A stretch of DNA of 37,984 nt from Gammaproteobacteria bacterium. GTDB lineage: Bacteria > Pseudomonadota > Gammaproteobacteria > Pseudomonadales > Halieaceae. Positions 1 through 9,270 of the stretch are shown here, one piece after another. The DNA lies in contig JAUIEP010000030.1 of assembly GCA_030428835.1 (NCBI GenBank), positions 1-37,984 of the forward strand, read 5' to 3'. The position numbers were made by a program, and so were the translations under genes. The notes beneath the pieces were generated by a model. That model had not been told where the DNA came from, did no database searches, and saw nothing but the letters and a program-made list of their open reading frames with translations. Within the stretch, counting starts at the first letter, position 1; every line of letters starts with the position of its first letter.

Positions 1-816
1 GGCGTGCGCGCCGAGGTGCTCTACCCCTCCCTCGGCATGGTGCTGTGCAATCACCCGGACGCCGACTACAAGACCGCCTGCTTCCACGCCTACAACCGCT
101 GGCTGGCGCGTTTCTGCGAGCACGACCGAGAACGGCTGCTCGGCATACCGCTGCTGTCCATGCGCACACCCGAAGAGGCGCTGGCTGATCTCGAGGCCGC
201 CGCCCGCGACGGCTTCCGCGGCGTGATGCTGCCCGGCGACCCGGAGGTGCAGGACTACGACCACGCGGTGTACGACGACTTCTGGACCCGCTGCGAGGAG
301 CTCGGGATGCCGGTGAGCTTCCACATACTCACCACGAAGGACGGCATCATGGAGCGCGTGCGCGGCTCGCGCCTCGTGCACCAGATCATCACGGTGCGCG
401 GCCTGCAGAACATCGTCATGATGATGATCCTGGGCGGCGTGTTCGACCGCCATCCCAGGTTGCGCGTCGTCTGCGTGGAGGCGGACGCAGGCTGGGTACC
501 GCACTTCAAGTTCCGCATGGACCACGCCTACGAGCGGCACCGCTTTCACCTGCACGCCGACACACTCGAACAAATGCCGAGCGCCTACTTCGACGAGAAC
601 ATCTACGTGACCTTCCAGGACGACTACTCCGTGCGGCAGGTGCAGGACGGCCTGAACCTGGGCCGCGTGATGTGGGCCACCGATTTTCCCCATTCCGACG
701 GCACCTACCCCGAGTCGCGCGCCGTCATGGCCGCGGTGACCGAGGGCATGAGCACGAGCGACATCGAGCGCGTGGTGTACGGCAACGCGGCGGAACTCTA
801 CGGCGTCAGCCTGTGA
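1..816 (+). CDS. Amidohydrolase_2 family metal-dependent hydrolase (5' end cut by window)
   Basis: The frame is open from base 1, so the gene starts upstream; the N-terminal Asp-x-His metal motif of the family is not in view. What is seen: FRGVMLPGD barrel strand, a His in PVSFHILTT, VVCVEADAGWVPHF near the end of the barrel, and WATDFPHSDGTYP with the conserved Asp, then the usual C-terminal helix (YGNAAELYG). This is the TIM-barrel PF04909 family, which includes decarboxylases and ring-fission hydrolases acting on carboxylated intermediates. The stop overlaps the GTG start of the thiolase-like gene by 4 bases, so the two are translationally coupled with the DUF35 gene behind them. The family is secure; the substrate cannot be read from the sequence. 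A related but distinct protein lies at 10504-11733. Confidence 0.9.
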   Translation, partial: GVRAEVLYPSLGMVLCNHPDADYKTACFHAYNRWLARFCEHDRERLLGIPLLSMRTPEEALADLEAAARDGFRGVMLPGDPEVQDYDHAVYDDFWTRCEELGMPVSFHILTTKDGIMERVRGSRLVHQIITVRGLQNIVMMMILGGVFDRHPRLRVVCVEADAGWVPHFKFRMDHAYERHRFHLHADTLEQMPSAYFDENIYVTFQDDYSVRQVQDGLNLGRVMWATDFPHSDGTYPESRAVMAAVTEGMSTSDIERVVYGNAAELYGVSL

Positions 817-1970
817 ATCGCACACCCCTGCACGACGTCGCCATCGTCGGCGCGTACAACACGCCGCAGGCGAAAAAACTCGACACCACCGAAATCGAAT
901 GCCTCATCGACGCCGTGGACGGCGCGCTGGCCTCCGCGGGCCTGGGCATCGATGAGGTCGACGGCTTCAACGTCTCCTCCACCATGCAGCGCTACACGCC
1001 GCGCGAGGCGGTGATGCTGTTCGGCGCGCGGCCGTCCTGGACCGGGCACGACATCGGCATCCCCGGCGTGATCGAGGCGGCGCTGGCGATCAGCGCGGGG
1101 CTGTGCGAGACCGCCGTGATCGCCACCGCGCAGGTGTACGCGCACCGCGAACGCACAACCACCGCGCCGTGGACGCGACCCTCCAACGAGTTCGTGGAAT
1201 GCTGGGGCCTGTTCACGCCGGCCGAGTTCGCGCTGATGGCGCGGCGCCACATGCACCTGTACGGCACCACGTCCGAGCAGTTCGCCGAGGTCGCCGCAAC
1301 CATCCGCAACAACGGCGCGCGCCACCCCGAGGCCTGCCACTACCGCAGGTTTGTCACACCCGAGGATGTGTTGAACTCGCGCATGATCGCGGACCCGTTT
1401 CACCTGCTGGACTGCGCCATGACCTCGGAGGGCGGTGCGGGACTCGTGCTCACAAGCTCGGAGCGCGCGCGTGACCTGGACGTGCAGCCCATCTACCTGC
1501 TCGGCGGCGGCACCGACAAGCAGGGCATGGCCTACGTGACACCGCCCGTATGGGACCGTTACGGGCACGTGGGCAAACGCGCCGGGCAACAGGCCTTCGC
1601 GCAGGCCGGCCTGACGCCCGACGACGTCGACGTGCTGGAAATCTATGACCCCTTTTCTTTCGAGATCATCCGCCAGCTTGAAATCTTCGGCTTTTGCGGC
1701 GAGGGCGAGGGCGGCGACTTCGTGATGGACGGCCACCTGCGCATGGACGGCAAATTCCCCGCTGTGACCAACGGCGGCGTGATGTCCTTCAGTCATGCCG
1801 GACTCGCGCAGTTGTTGCAGAAGCCGATCAGCGCGGTGCAGCAGTTGCGTGGCGAGTACCCGGATGAACTCACAGTGAAGGACGCAAAGGTCGCACTGAC
1901 CAGTAACGGCGGTTCCGGCGCACTGTTCACCGATGTCTTGTTGCTGGGTACGCAGAGGCCGACTCGATGA
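813..1970 (+). CDS. Thiolase-like lipid-transfer protein lacking the canonical nucleophile Cys
   Basis: 385 aa, read from the GTG at 813, which overlaps the previous stop as GTGA; upstream in-frame sequence is shadow of the amidohydrolase. The fold is that of SCP-x/Ltp thiolases: VEIYDPFSFEI-type segment (LEIYDPFSFEII), GFCGEGEGG, then NGGVMSFSHAG in place of the usual GG-x-x-GHP-x-G. The usual Cys-x-Ser-Gly nucleophile motif is not present; the aligned place reads G82-I-P-G85. Thiolase-fold proteins without that Cys, when paired with DUF35 proteins, include the retro-aldolases of steroid side-chain degradation (Ltp2 type). The overlapping DUF35 gene right behind fits such a complex. I infer a lyase or other non-thiolytic role; an ordinary acyltransferase cannot be excluded. 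Confidence 0.85.
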   Translation: MNRTPLHDVAIVGAYNTPQAKKLDTTEIECLIDAVDGALASAGLGIDEVDGFNVSSTMQRYTPREAVMLFGARPSWTGHDIGIPGVIEAALAISAGLCETAVIATAQVYAHRERTTTAPWTRPSNEFVECWGLFTPAEFALMARRHMHLYGTTSEQFAEVAATIRNNGARHPEACHYRRFVTPEDVLNSRMIADPFHLLDCAMTSEGGAGLVLTSSERARDLDVQPIYLLGGGTDKQGMAYVTPPVWDRYGHVGKRAGQQAFAQAGLTPDDVDVLEIYDPFSFEIIRQLEIFGFCGEGEGGDFVMDGHLRMDGKFPAVTNGGVMSFSHAGLAQLLQKPISAVQQLRGEYPDELTVKDAKVALTSNGGSGALFTDVLLLGTQRPTR

Positions 1971-2371
1971 GCGACGACATGATCCCCCTGCCGCGCCCCA
2001 CCGCGCTGTCGGAACCGCACTGGCAGGGCTGCAGGGAAGGCAAGCTCAAGGTGCAGCGCTGCAACGACTGCGGCAGTTGCATCTTCATCCCGCAGCCGCG
2101 CTGTAACCAGTGCCAGTCGGCCGCGCTCGAATGGGTGGAGAGCTCGGGGCGCGGCGCCGTGTACTCCTTCACCGTGGTGCACCGCCCGCCCAAACCGCAG
2201 TTCGAGGTGCCCTACGTGGTGGCGATCATCGAGTTGGAGGAGGGCTGGTACATGCTCAGCAACCTGGTGAACTGCGATCCCGCCGATGTCGCCGTGGACA
2301 TGCCGGTCCGGGTGCTGTTCCGCGAAATGACCGGGGACATCACGCTGCCCTACTTTGAGCCTGTCACCTGA
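1967..2371 (+). CDS. DUF35 OB-fold / Zn-ribbon protein, partner of the thiolase-like protein
   Basis: 134 aa with the typical two-part layout: an N-terminal rubredoxin-like Zn ribbon with C32-x2-C35 and C46-x2-C49, then an OB-fold (GAVYSFTVVHRPP, VPYVVAIIELEEG, VRVLFREM). In this family such proteins bind a thiolase-like subunit and often give substrate access or stability to the complex. The ATG overlaps the stop of the thiolase-like gene (ATGA), giving strong translational coupling. Length is normal. It is the last gene of the three-gene unit; a pair of inverted palindromes follows within 35 bases. Confidence 0.93.
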   Translation: MSDDMIPLPRPTALSEPHWQGCREGKLKVQRCNDCGSCIFIPQPRCNQCQSAALEWVESSGRGAVYSFTVVHRPPKPQFEVPYVVAIIELEEGWYMLSNLVNCDPADVAVDMPVRVLFREMTGDITLPYFEPVT

Positions 2372-2403
2372 TCTCGGACCCACGAACCCATGCCGCGAAA
2401 TCC

Positions 2404-2500
2404 GTAGGGTCGAATTCATTCGACGGGTCACATTGCTCTCAATACAAACTGTTGCGGGTATCAAGCGCTCAGTTCCACGTCGAATAAATTCGACCCTACA
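2404..2500. repeat. Inverted pair of palindromic repeats (family A)
   Basis: A copy at 2404-2424 (GTAGGG then TCGAATTCATTCGAC) and an opposite-facing copy at 2479-2500 (GTCGAATAAATTCGAC then CCTACA) flank about 54 bases. Each copy is itself a near-perfect palindrome, with the asymmetric GTAGG/CCTAC tag giving direction. The pair sits behind the DUF35 gene and before the propeller gene. The same family occurs at 34843-35078 and 37088-37190, so this is a dispersed REP/BIME-like element; a role in termination or mRNA protection is inference. Confidence 0.85.
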
Positions 2501-2724
2501 GGGGCGCGGACCACTGTGTAATGCCGCACCAAAAATCCGATAATTCCACTGTGACACACCACACACAAAGCACTCGGCACATCCCCCATTTTCCAGTATA
2601 TTCAGGGAGTTCGAGGGGACATCGAGCGGGACGGGGAACCCGCTGCCGGCGCGAAGCGCGGGTAGCATTGATAAGAACAACCCTGTTGTCCGCGTGCGCG
2701 AAACGCGCGCGCAAGGAGCGCCCG

Positions 2725-5700
2725 ATGAGCCCGCAATCTCTCTCCAGGCTGAGCCTCCAGGTTGCGATATTCGCCGCGGTCTTCGCGCTGCTGAATGTCT
2801 CAGCCGGCGGCGTGCTACCCGCCGCCCACGCCGCGAGTCCCAACGACTCGGGCCTGCTGCTCTACTCCACCGAGGGCAACCGCCTGCGCCGCTACGACCT
2901 CGACACCGTCGGCGGCACGCTGGCCGAGGACATCCTCGTGCAACGCGCGGCGGACGACCCGGTGAACGGCCGCGACAGCAACGGTGTGATCTGCGCCATT
3001 CCCGACGGCAGCGACCGCTACGTGCTGGGCGAGGACACCGGGCAACCCGTGATAACCCCCGGCTGGGGTATCTTCGAGCGCGACGGCACGCAGGTCGGCA
3101 AGCTCGCAGCGACCTACCAGGCGCCGGGCGCCGAACCCTTCGGCTGCGTGTTCGACGCCAGTGCGCGGCTGTTCACCACCGACGTCGGCGAACAGGGCTT
3201 CGGCACGCCGAGCGGCCAGCTCATCCTGTGGTTCCCGCCCTACGACGTGTTCCCCGGTGCGCCCGGCACCTACCCGAACTCGGACGTCTCCGACAACTTC
3301 TGCAAGATCGCCACGAACATCGGCACGGCGGGCCAGCCGGTCATCGACAAGCAAGGGCGCGTGTACGTTACCTCGTCCAGCGGCCTCTCCGTGTACCGCT
3401 TCTCCCCGCCCTTCCCCACCGCGCCCGACGCCGCGGGCGGCTGCGGCGGCACCGACGCGCAGGGTTCGCCGCTGGCGGACAGCGTGCAGCGCGAGACCTT
3501 CCTCGGCATCAACGGGCTGAGCACCTACTCCGGCATCGCACTGGCGCCGAACGGCAACCTGTACGTCTCGACCAACCTCACCGGCACCATCGCCGAGTAC
3601 GACACCGACGGCAACCTGGTGCGCATGATCCTCGACCCGGGCCCGTTCGTCGACCTGCCCATCGCCACCGGCAGCCCCCAGAGCCTCGCGGTCGGGCCCG
3701 ACGGTACTATCTATTACGCCGACCTGGACCTGCGGGGCACGCTGCCCAGCGTCGGCCCCGGTCCCAACGGCAAGGTGCGGCGCATCACCTTCGACGGCGC
3801 CAACAACCCGAACCCGCCCGAGATCGTGCGCGAGAACCTCTCCTTCCCCGACGGCGTGGCGATTCTTCCCGGCAACCTCGAAACGCTGACCGAGTGGCGC
3901 ACCTACGCCGGCAGCTACGACCGGCTGTTCTACAACCCCATCGAGGAGATCATCACCAACGATAACGTCGGCCAGTTACAGGAGTCCTGGGCCTTCCCCA
4001 CCGGCGCGGTGATCACCGGCTCGCCCAGCGTGGCGTCGGTGAACATTCCCGGCGAGGGCGTGACGCAGGTGGTGTACTTGCAGTCCTGGGACCTGTCGAT
4101 CTACGCCGTGCGCATGCGCGATGGCAGTGCGCTGTGGGAGTTCCCCACGGTCGAGCAGCCCGGCTCCTCGTTCCCCTCCACCGCCTCGGTGGACATCAGC
4201 AACATCGACGGCCGCGACATCGCCTTCATCGGCGCCGGCGAGATCATGTACTCGATCGACGCCGTGACGGGGCAGGAGATCTGGCGCTTCACCGTGGGCA
4301 CCGGGTGCGTGGACGAGTTCGGCAACCCGCCGGGGCTGTGCGCCTTGAGCGGCGAACGCAACCAGATCGAGAGCTCCGCCGCGGTGGTGGGCGGCCAGGT
4401 GTTCTTCGGCATGGACGTGAACGACGTGACCACCGGCAAGGGCGGTTTCGTCGCGCTGGATGCGCGGACCGGCAGGCTCAACTGGTGGTTCGACCTGGAC
4501 AGCGGCGCCACCTGCACGCCCGACCCGGGCGACAACATCCGCCAGTTCGACTCCTACCACTCGGAGGAAGAGCTGAACCTGCCCGCCGGATTCCTCACCT
4601 CGCGCACCGGTTGTGGCTGGGAGCGCCGCACGACCGGCTGCGGCAACGTGTGGTCCTCCCCCGCCATCGACGAGGCCCGCGGACTGATGTACTTCACCTC
4701 CAGCAACTGCGACACGGACGACGACCCGGCGACACCCAAGCCGGGGCCGAACATGCCGCCCTACGAGGAGGCGATCATCGCGCTGGACTTCAACGGGACC
4801 CCCGCCTGGCGCTGGCGCCCGCGCGAAGTCGACAACGACGACCTCGCCTTCGGCGCGGCGCCCAACCTGTTCAGCATCGACTTCGGCGGCGACACCCGCG
4901 ACGTGCTGGGCGTGGGCGGCAAGGACGGCACCTACTACGTGCTCGACCGCGACGGCGTGAACGAGGTGAACGGCGTGGCGTGGAACGACGCGGACCCGTC
5001 CGACCTGCCCTACTGGCGCACCAACCTCGTGCCCGGCGGCGACATCGGCGGCATCATCGCTACCGCCGCGGCGGACCAGGACAACCGGCGCATTTACACC
5101 TCCACAGCGCCGGGCACCAACGCGGAGAACGGCCCCTTCGCGCCGCAGCAGCCCACCATGCACGCACTGAACATGGACACGGGCGAGATCGCGTGGAACA
5201 ACCTCGACGCCAGCCCGACCTTCGCAAGCTTCAGCCCCACCAGCGCGATCCCCGGCGTGGCGTTCACCGGCCGGGTGCCGTTCGCCGTCCTGCGCGCCTT
5301 CGACACCGAGGGCGACGCGGGCACGCTGCTGGGCGAGTACGACGTGCAGAACTCGGCGCTGGCCTCCGCGCCGATCGTCATTGACGGGCTACTCTTAGTC
5401 GGCGGCGGCATCGGCACGCGCACGTCCAGCGGCTCCGGCCCGTCGGACATCACCGCGGGCACGCCGTCACCGCTGCGCGCGCTGTGCGTGCCGGGCACGG
5501 AGGGGTGCAACATCTGCGGCAACGGCGTCGTGGAGTCGCGTGAGGCGTGTGATGACGGCAACCTCGAGATCGGCGACGGCTGCTCGGCGCGGTGTGAGAG
5601 CGAGGACTTCCAGTTGTTCAGCGGAACCGGCGAAGGTGGCTCAGTGCAGTTTATCGTCGACGGGGTGTTCTTCGAGGTGGAGACCACGCCGGGGATGAGT

Positions 5701-5892
5701 GGGTACTACCTGGCGAAGTCTGTGAAGGCGGCGATCAATGCGCACTCCGGCTTGAAGGAAAAAGGCGTTGGGGCCGGGATGACGGATGGTAACGACGTTG
5801 CGCAAGGCACCGTGTTTTCCAACGGAGTTATCACCGGCGTGAAGAGCAATGACCCGGGCATACGGGTCGGACTGGTTCCACCAGGATGTTAA
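2725..5892 (+). CDS. Secreted double beta-propeller (NHL-like plus PQQ-like) protein with Cys-rich repeat
   Basis: 1055 aa. The ATG at 2725 has AAGGAG at 2713-2718 and opens a signal peptide ending near AHA (about residue 36). Residues about 40-390 look like an NHL/SMP-30-type propeller (LAPNGNLYVSTNLTGTIAEY, AVGPDGTIYYADL). From residue 392 a PQQ-enzyme-type propeller begins with RTYAGSYDRLFYNP, followed by repeated blades such as GKGGFVALDARTGRLNWWF and GGKDGTYYVLDRDG, to about 920. Next, residues 928-955 hold a myxococcal-type repeat (CGNGVVESREACDDGN, GDGCSARC). The last 100 residues are unassigned. No heme-binding CxxCH is seen. Catalytic activity is uncertain; it could be a quinoprotein or a structural/adhesive propeller. 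Transcribed away from the previous genes after a palindrome pair, and convergent with the next gene. Confidence 0.9.
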   Translation: MSPQSLSRLSLQVAIFAAVFALLNVSAGGVLPAAHAASPNDSGLLLYSTEGNRLRRYDLDTVGGTLAEDILVQRAADDPVNGRDSNGVICAIPDGSDRYVLGEDTGQPVITPGWGIFERDGTQVGKLAATYQAPGAEPFGCVFDASARLFTTDVGEQGFGTPSGQLILWFPPYDVFPGAPGTYPNSDVSDNFCKIATNIGTAGQPVIDKQGRVYVTSSSGLSVYRFSPPFPTAPDAAGGCGGTDAQGSPLADSVQRETFLGINGLSTYSGIALAPNGNLYVSTNLTGTIAEYDTDGNLVRMILDPGPFVDLPIATGSPQSLAVGPDGTIYYADLDLRGTLPSVGPGPNGKVRRITFDGANNPNPPEIVRENLSFPDGVAILPGNLETLTEWRTYAGSYDRLFYNPIEEIITNDNVGQLQESWAFPTGAVITGSPSVASVNIPGEGVTQVVYLQSWDLSIYAVRMRDGSALWEFPTVEQPGSSFPSTASVDISNIDGRDIAFIGAGEIMYSIDAVTGQEIWRFTVGTGCVDEFGNPPGLCALSGERNQIESSAAVVGGQVFFGMDVNDVTTGKGGFVALDARTGRLNWWFDLDSGATCTPDPGDNIRQFDSYHSEEELNLPAGFLTSRTGCGWERRTTGCGNVWSSPAIDEARGLMYFTSSNCDTDDDPATPKPGPNMPPYEEAIIALDFNGTPAWRWRPREVDNDDLAFGAAPNLFSIDFGGDTRDVLGVGGKDGTYYVLDRDGVNEVNGVAWNDADPSDLPYWRTNLVPGGDIGGIIATAAADQDNRRIYTSTAPGTNAENGPFAPQQPTMHALNMDTGEIAWNNLDASPTFASFSPTSAIPGVAFTGRVPFAVLRAFDTEGDAGTLLGEYDVQNSALASAPIVIDGLLLVGGGIGTRTSSGSGPSDITAGTPSPLRALCVPGTEGCNICGNGVVESREACDDGNLEIGDGCSARCESEDFQLFSGTGEGGSVQFIVDGVFFEVETTPGMSGYYLAKSVKAAINAHSGLKEKGVGAGMTDGNDVAQGTVFSNGVITGVKSNDPGIRVGLVPPGC

Positions 5893-6036
5893 GAACCTAT
5901 TCATAGTTGTCCCGGCTTCTACCCGGTCTGCCGGACTTTCAGCGGGTGGCATGCCGTCAAGATTCCGCGCAGCGCCGTCCCGTAAACGCAACAGCCCCGG
6001 CGGCGAACCGCCCTTACCGAGAATACACAGCGTGCC

Positions 6037-8070
6037 TCAGGGGCTTCCATTGTTGTAAAGATTTCGCCAGACACGGCAATTGCCGCTGGCGCAGTCGACG
6101 TTCCTGACATTCAGAAAGTACTGCTTGTTGGTTTCAAGGTCACAACGCGTGACAAGTGGCTGCTGGGCCCAGCGCAAGCTGGTAACAGAATTTCCAAATT
6201 GTTCACATTGCGGATCCGGTAAAGGCGGACCGCCTGGACACTCTGAAACCCAGGCATGGCGCTGCACGGCGTCCGTGCCAACTGTAGCTACAAAATCTAC
6301 CTGTCCCAGATAACCAGGATTTGAGGTAGTGGTAAACTCCGCCGACTCGATTTCCTGCCCGATCGAAACCAGGCTTTGGGATCCCGGGTTCGACCAGTTA
6401 ATTGGCGCTCCGATTTCAACGTTCGGGGCAAGTTGACAATTCGGTACGCTGGGGTCGAGCGGCGCCGGGTCCTCAAAATCGGGAGTCCCATCCGCATCAG
6501 AGTCATAGAACCTGCGCGCCCAGATATCCTCGTCGCCCCCGGGGGTCATTTGAGCAGCCCATATAACCGCAAAGCCACCGCTAGCTAGCGGCACAACGCT
6601 TGAATCCCTTGTACTTTCTAAGCCCTCTTGAGACACAGTAAAGGCGGACGCAGGTGATGCACCATCCGAACCGAATAGACGAGCGTACGTATGATGTACC
6701 CCGTCTTCACCCAGGACACTCTTATCAAGTTCCCATACAAAAACCACTTGCCCACTTGCGATTTGGGCAGGCCTTGCCTCATCGCTGTCAATGGTGAACT
6801 GCGGACCCAAGACTTCCACCAAGCCATTGGCAACAATGACTTGATCGCTTCCCGCGAGCGTTACCGTGGGCATGAATCGCGCAAGCAGCGCCTCATCCGA
6901 CGCGGTATTACTTTGACGCCAACTAACTACTACTCCCTCGCCTCCCAGAGGACCAGGGCGAGCCAGGTCGTGCTGATCTAACGCCGGTGTATTCAGAACT
7001 AAAGGTGAGAGACCAGTCATGTCTGACAGATACTCCCTGCCCATAATCGACCACAGACCTGAAACTCTTTGAGTCCAAGTAATAAAGAATCTCGAACCAG
7101 ACAAGGCTATTACATCAGGCTCAGCGTCAGATTCCAGCAGATCACCATCAATGGTATTGACCTGGAACTGTGGTGAATGGGGGGTACCGTTAGCCAGGAA
7201 TCTACGTGCGTACACACCATCTTTTGGCAGCGCGGGGTCGTGATCGAACAACTCCCAGACGATGACGAATCCTCCGTCAGTCAGACCAGCAACTTCTTTT
7301 GCCCCAATGTCTTCGCCTGGCTGGCTGGTAACCGGAAAGGCCTCACCAATCAATGAACCAGCGCTGGATATGCGCATGGCCATCAAGTCACTTTCGCCGC
7401 TAGTACCAACATATTGATCCCAAACGACCACGAAGCTGCCGTCAACAAGTACCCCAAGACTGGCAGATGTATCTTTCCCAGGAATGCCAGAGCTGGTTTC
7501 CGCGACAACTATCTCTGTAGTTAGGGGACTACCGCCATCTCCGAATATGCGACATAAAATCTTCCAGGCCGCTATTCCAGTCTCGCGGTCTCAGCAAACA
7601 GCAAATCTGCCATTGCCCAGAGATGCCGACTGAACGACTCCCAGGTTGCCAGACTTCGTGTTAACTCGAAATGGGCCGACAGCTGGTTCATCGCGTGCAA
7701 AAACAGCCCGCGAAGCCGGCACGACAAACGGCGGGATACTCGAAAACTGATCGACGAGCATCTGAGGTACGCTAAACTCACAGTAAGGCGGTGTTGAAAA
7801 ATCCGAACAGACGCCTTCCCACCCCACAAAATGCCAGCCGGCCCTGGGCGTGGCCTCATAGCTGGCGATGTAGTCATCCGATACGACCAAATTGACGGTA
7901 CAGCGCGCATCCCCAGTCTCGTACTCTTCAAGCGTGCAACCTCTGACTCCCTGAAGACGCTCAGTTATATCGCCTTCCCCAATAATCTCGAGCGGATGTG
8001 AGCATCCGACAAGCAACGCAAGCGAAGCCGCGATCAGGAATCGAGCAAAAATCTCATATGAATTTGGCAT
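6037..8070 (-). pseudogene. Lipoprotein with repeated propeller-like blades, interrupted by one in-frame TGA
   Basis: One reading frame runs from the ATG at 8070 to the stop at 6037, broken only by TGA at 7593-7591. The N-terminus has a lipoprotein signal ending LLVGC (Cys23), then GWHFVGWEGVCS, a typical bacterial-repeat segment. The rest is built from recurring blades of the form Gly-Gly-Phe-Val-Val-Val-Trp (GSFVVVWDQ, GGFVIVWEL, EGVVVSWRQ, GGFAVIWAA). The broken blade reads GNGRFAVC-stop-DRE, so the stop falls exactly where the repeat has Trp (TGG to TGA). The frame before and after contains no other defect and translates smoothly through 7590-7432. A C-terminal part with paired Cys (PNCQL, CDLETN, VDCASGNC) follows. 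Likely a recent nonsense mutation or a base-call error; readthrough is possible. Function unknown; surface-exposed location is inferred. Confidence 0.75.
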
Positions 8071-8462
8071 AAGGCACAATGCTCGTTATTCACTTATTAA
8101 AGGACGGGCCCAATTTACAAGCCCCCCTTAACACTAGCACCAATTGCAAATAGCGCACTCAAGTAGTGCTGGGCACGAGCATGATTGCGGGAATAACTGT
8201 AACAACAGTCCGCGTCGGACTGGTTTCATCATCAGCCGATGGCTGCGCTCCTTTCAAAGCGAGCACCGCCGCCCCTTCCTACTTCCTAAATATCATCCTC
8301 CAGATAGCAAAATGCCCCATTTTTGTGCAAAGCAGCGCCAAAGCTACTAAGCTTCGTTTGTACTGCTGCCACAGGTCGCGACTCCAGGTTTGGTTGCGAC
8401 CGTGAATGCACGTGTACAACTTTTCAGATGTCCCGGTCGATCAACAAAAATAAGAGGGCGTT
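8071..8462. other. Non-coding stretch between divergent lipoprotein genes
   Basis: About 390 bases separate the minus-strand broken propeller gene from the plus-strand lipoprotein gene, so promoters for both must lie here. It is AT-richer than the catabolic genes. Short open frames are present but show no domain, signal sequence or convincing ribosome site. I see no clear sigma-70 box with proper spacing and no repeat. Confidence 0.5.
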
Positions 8463-9140
8463 ATGACTCACTTCAAAATACGATCCAGAGCAATCATCGC
8501 CGCAATAGCCTTACTCCTTGCCAGTGGCTGCAGCGTCACAAGCCTCCAGCACGAAGGGCTCACACCCCCACCCACGCTACGTGACGGCAAGCTCAGCCTC
8601 TCCCAGAAAGCCGGAGGCCTCGATGGCAGCAAAGTCGGCTGGGGTCGATTTACACCATTCGCCATTCCAATCGTCCCCATCTATGTTGGTGGCGATGAAA
8701 GCGAGCAGTTTATGCAACTCGTAAAAGAAGCATTGGAGATGACCGGCTACACCGTAACGCTTGACGCTATCCAGATAAGTGAAGCAACGGAGTCACTGGA
8801 GACCGCTGGTTACGAGGTTACAAAAGAAGCAATAACTGGAACGCCAAGGCAACCGCTTCTAACAGCCGATGTGGCCAAAATGCGCTACAGCAACTACACA
8901 TGGCTGGCACCCATCGTGCCAACCTGGGGAGGGGTCGATGCCACGCTCACCCTTGTCGATCCGGATGGGATCGCATTGTGGACCGAGTCGTTCGATGGTG
9001 GAGGCTTTACCTTCAACTTCTTCAATGGCTATAACATCGCCTCGCAAGAAGCCCTTTCTGAACTACTGGATCAAATGATCGTGGCATTCAGCGGTGAAGC
9101 TTTCCATAACGCGGTAGCAGGTGGTGGAGACATGCACTAG
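8463..9140 (+). CDS. Hypothetical lipoprotein, 225 aa
   Basis: The N-terminus is a clear lipoprotein signal (Arg/Lys start, hydrophobic run, LASGC with Cys23). The start ATG follows an AGAGGG at short spacing. The mature part begins with a stretch rich in Pro and Lys (HEGLTPPPTLRDGK), then SEQFMQLVKEALEMTGY, TWLAPIVPTWGGVDATLTLVDPDG and LWTESFDGGG, ending with an amphipathic helix (ALSELLDQMIVAF). The pattern of an early alpha/beta segment, a strand with Asp-Pro-Asp-Gly and LW, then a closing helix also appears in the lipoprotein at 9897-10409, so the two may be distant relatives. No known enzymatic motif. Inferred location is the outer membrane inner leaflet (Ser at +2 rather than Asp). Confidence 0.8.
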   Translation: MTHFKIRSRAIIAAIALLLASGCSVTSLQHEGLTPPPTLRDGKLSLSQKAGGLDGSKVGWGRFTPFAIPIVPIYVGGDESEQFMQLVKEALEMTGYTVTLDAIQISEATESLETAGYEVTKEAITGTPRQPLLTADVAKMRYSNYTWLAPIVPTWGGVDATLTLVDPDGIALWTESFDGGGFTFNFFNGYNIASQEALSELLDQMIVAFSGEAFHNAVAGGGDMH

Positions 9141-9148
9141 CGGACGTC

Positions 9149-9195
9149 GCACTTCGTTGCGTAATAGTTGGCGAAGTGCTAGCGCTTTGTAGCGC
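9149..9195. terminator. Two hairpins after the 225-aa lipoprotein gene
   Basis: GCACTTCG (9149-9156) pairs with CGAAGTGC (9172-9179) across a 15-base loop, and GCGCT (9182-9186) pairs with AGCGC (9191-9195) across TTGT, followed by a short A run on the plus strand. No T tract follows, so a factor-independent terminator for the upstream gene is only possible. Confidence 0.3.
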
Positions 9196-9206
9196 AAAAG
9201 CCGCGA

Positions 9207-9255
9207 CTACTTCCACATCATCCTCGCCCGCTGGCACGTGATGCAGGTCGAATCG
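9207..9255 (-). pseudogene. Remnant of an amidohydrolase 3' end
   Basis: On the minus strand this encodes DSTCITCQRARMMWK then a stop. The intact amidohydrolase at 10504-11733 ends DSTCITFQRARMIGK then a stop. The DNA of the two copies (9210-9255 and 10507-10552) is about 80-85% identical by eye, and many differences are silent, as expected if both were once coding. No upstream part of an amidohydrolase is seen beside this copy; lipoprotein sequence takes its place. It is best read as the tail of a lost paralogue or the edge of an insertion that duplicated the gene end. Confidence 0.7.
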
Positions 9256-9270
9256 TATTGGAGTCTGAAT

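Noticed and set aside
2521-2724. Longer start for the double-propeller protein
   Set aside because: The added part has no signal character, while the ATG at 2725 has a good ribosome site and opens a signal peptide.
7591-7593. TGA as a selenocysteine codon
   Set aside because: The aligned repeat position is Trp, not Cys, and no obvious SECIS-like hairpin or redox context is seen; mutation or error is simpler.
8166-8405. Small open frame between the two divergent lipoprotein genes, and a minus-strand frame in the same place
   Set aside because: No ribosome site, no signal or domain, and the region must hold promoters; composition looks like chance.
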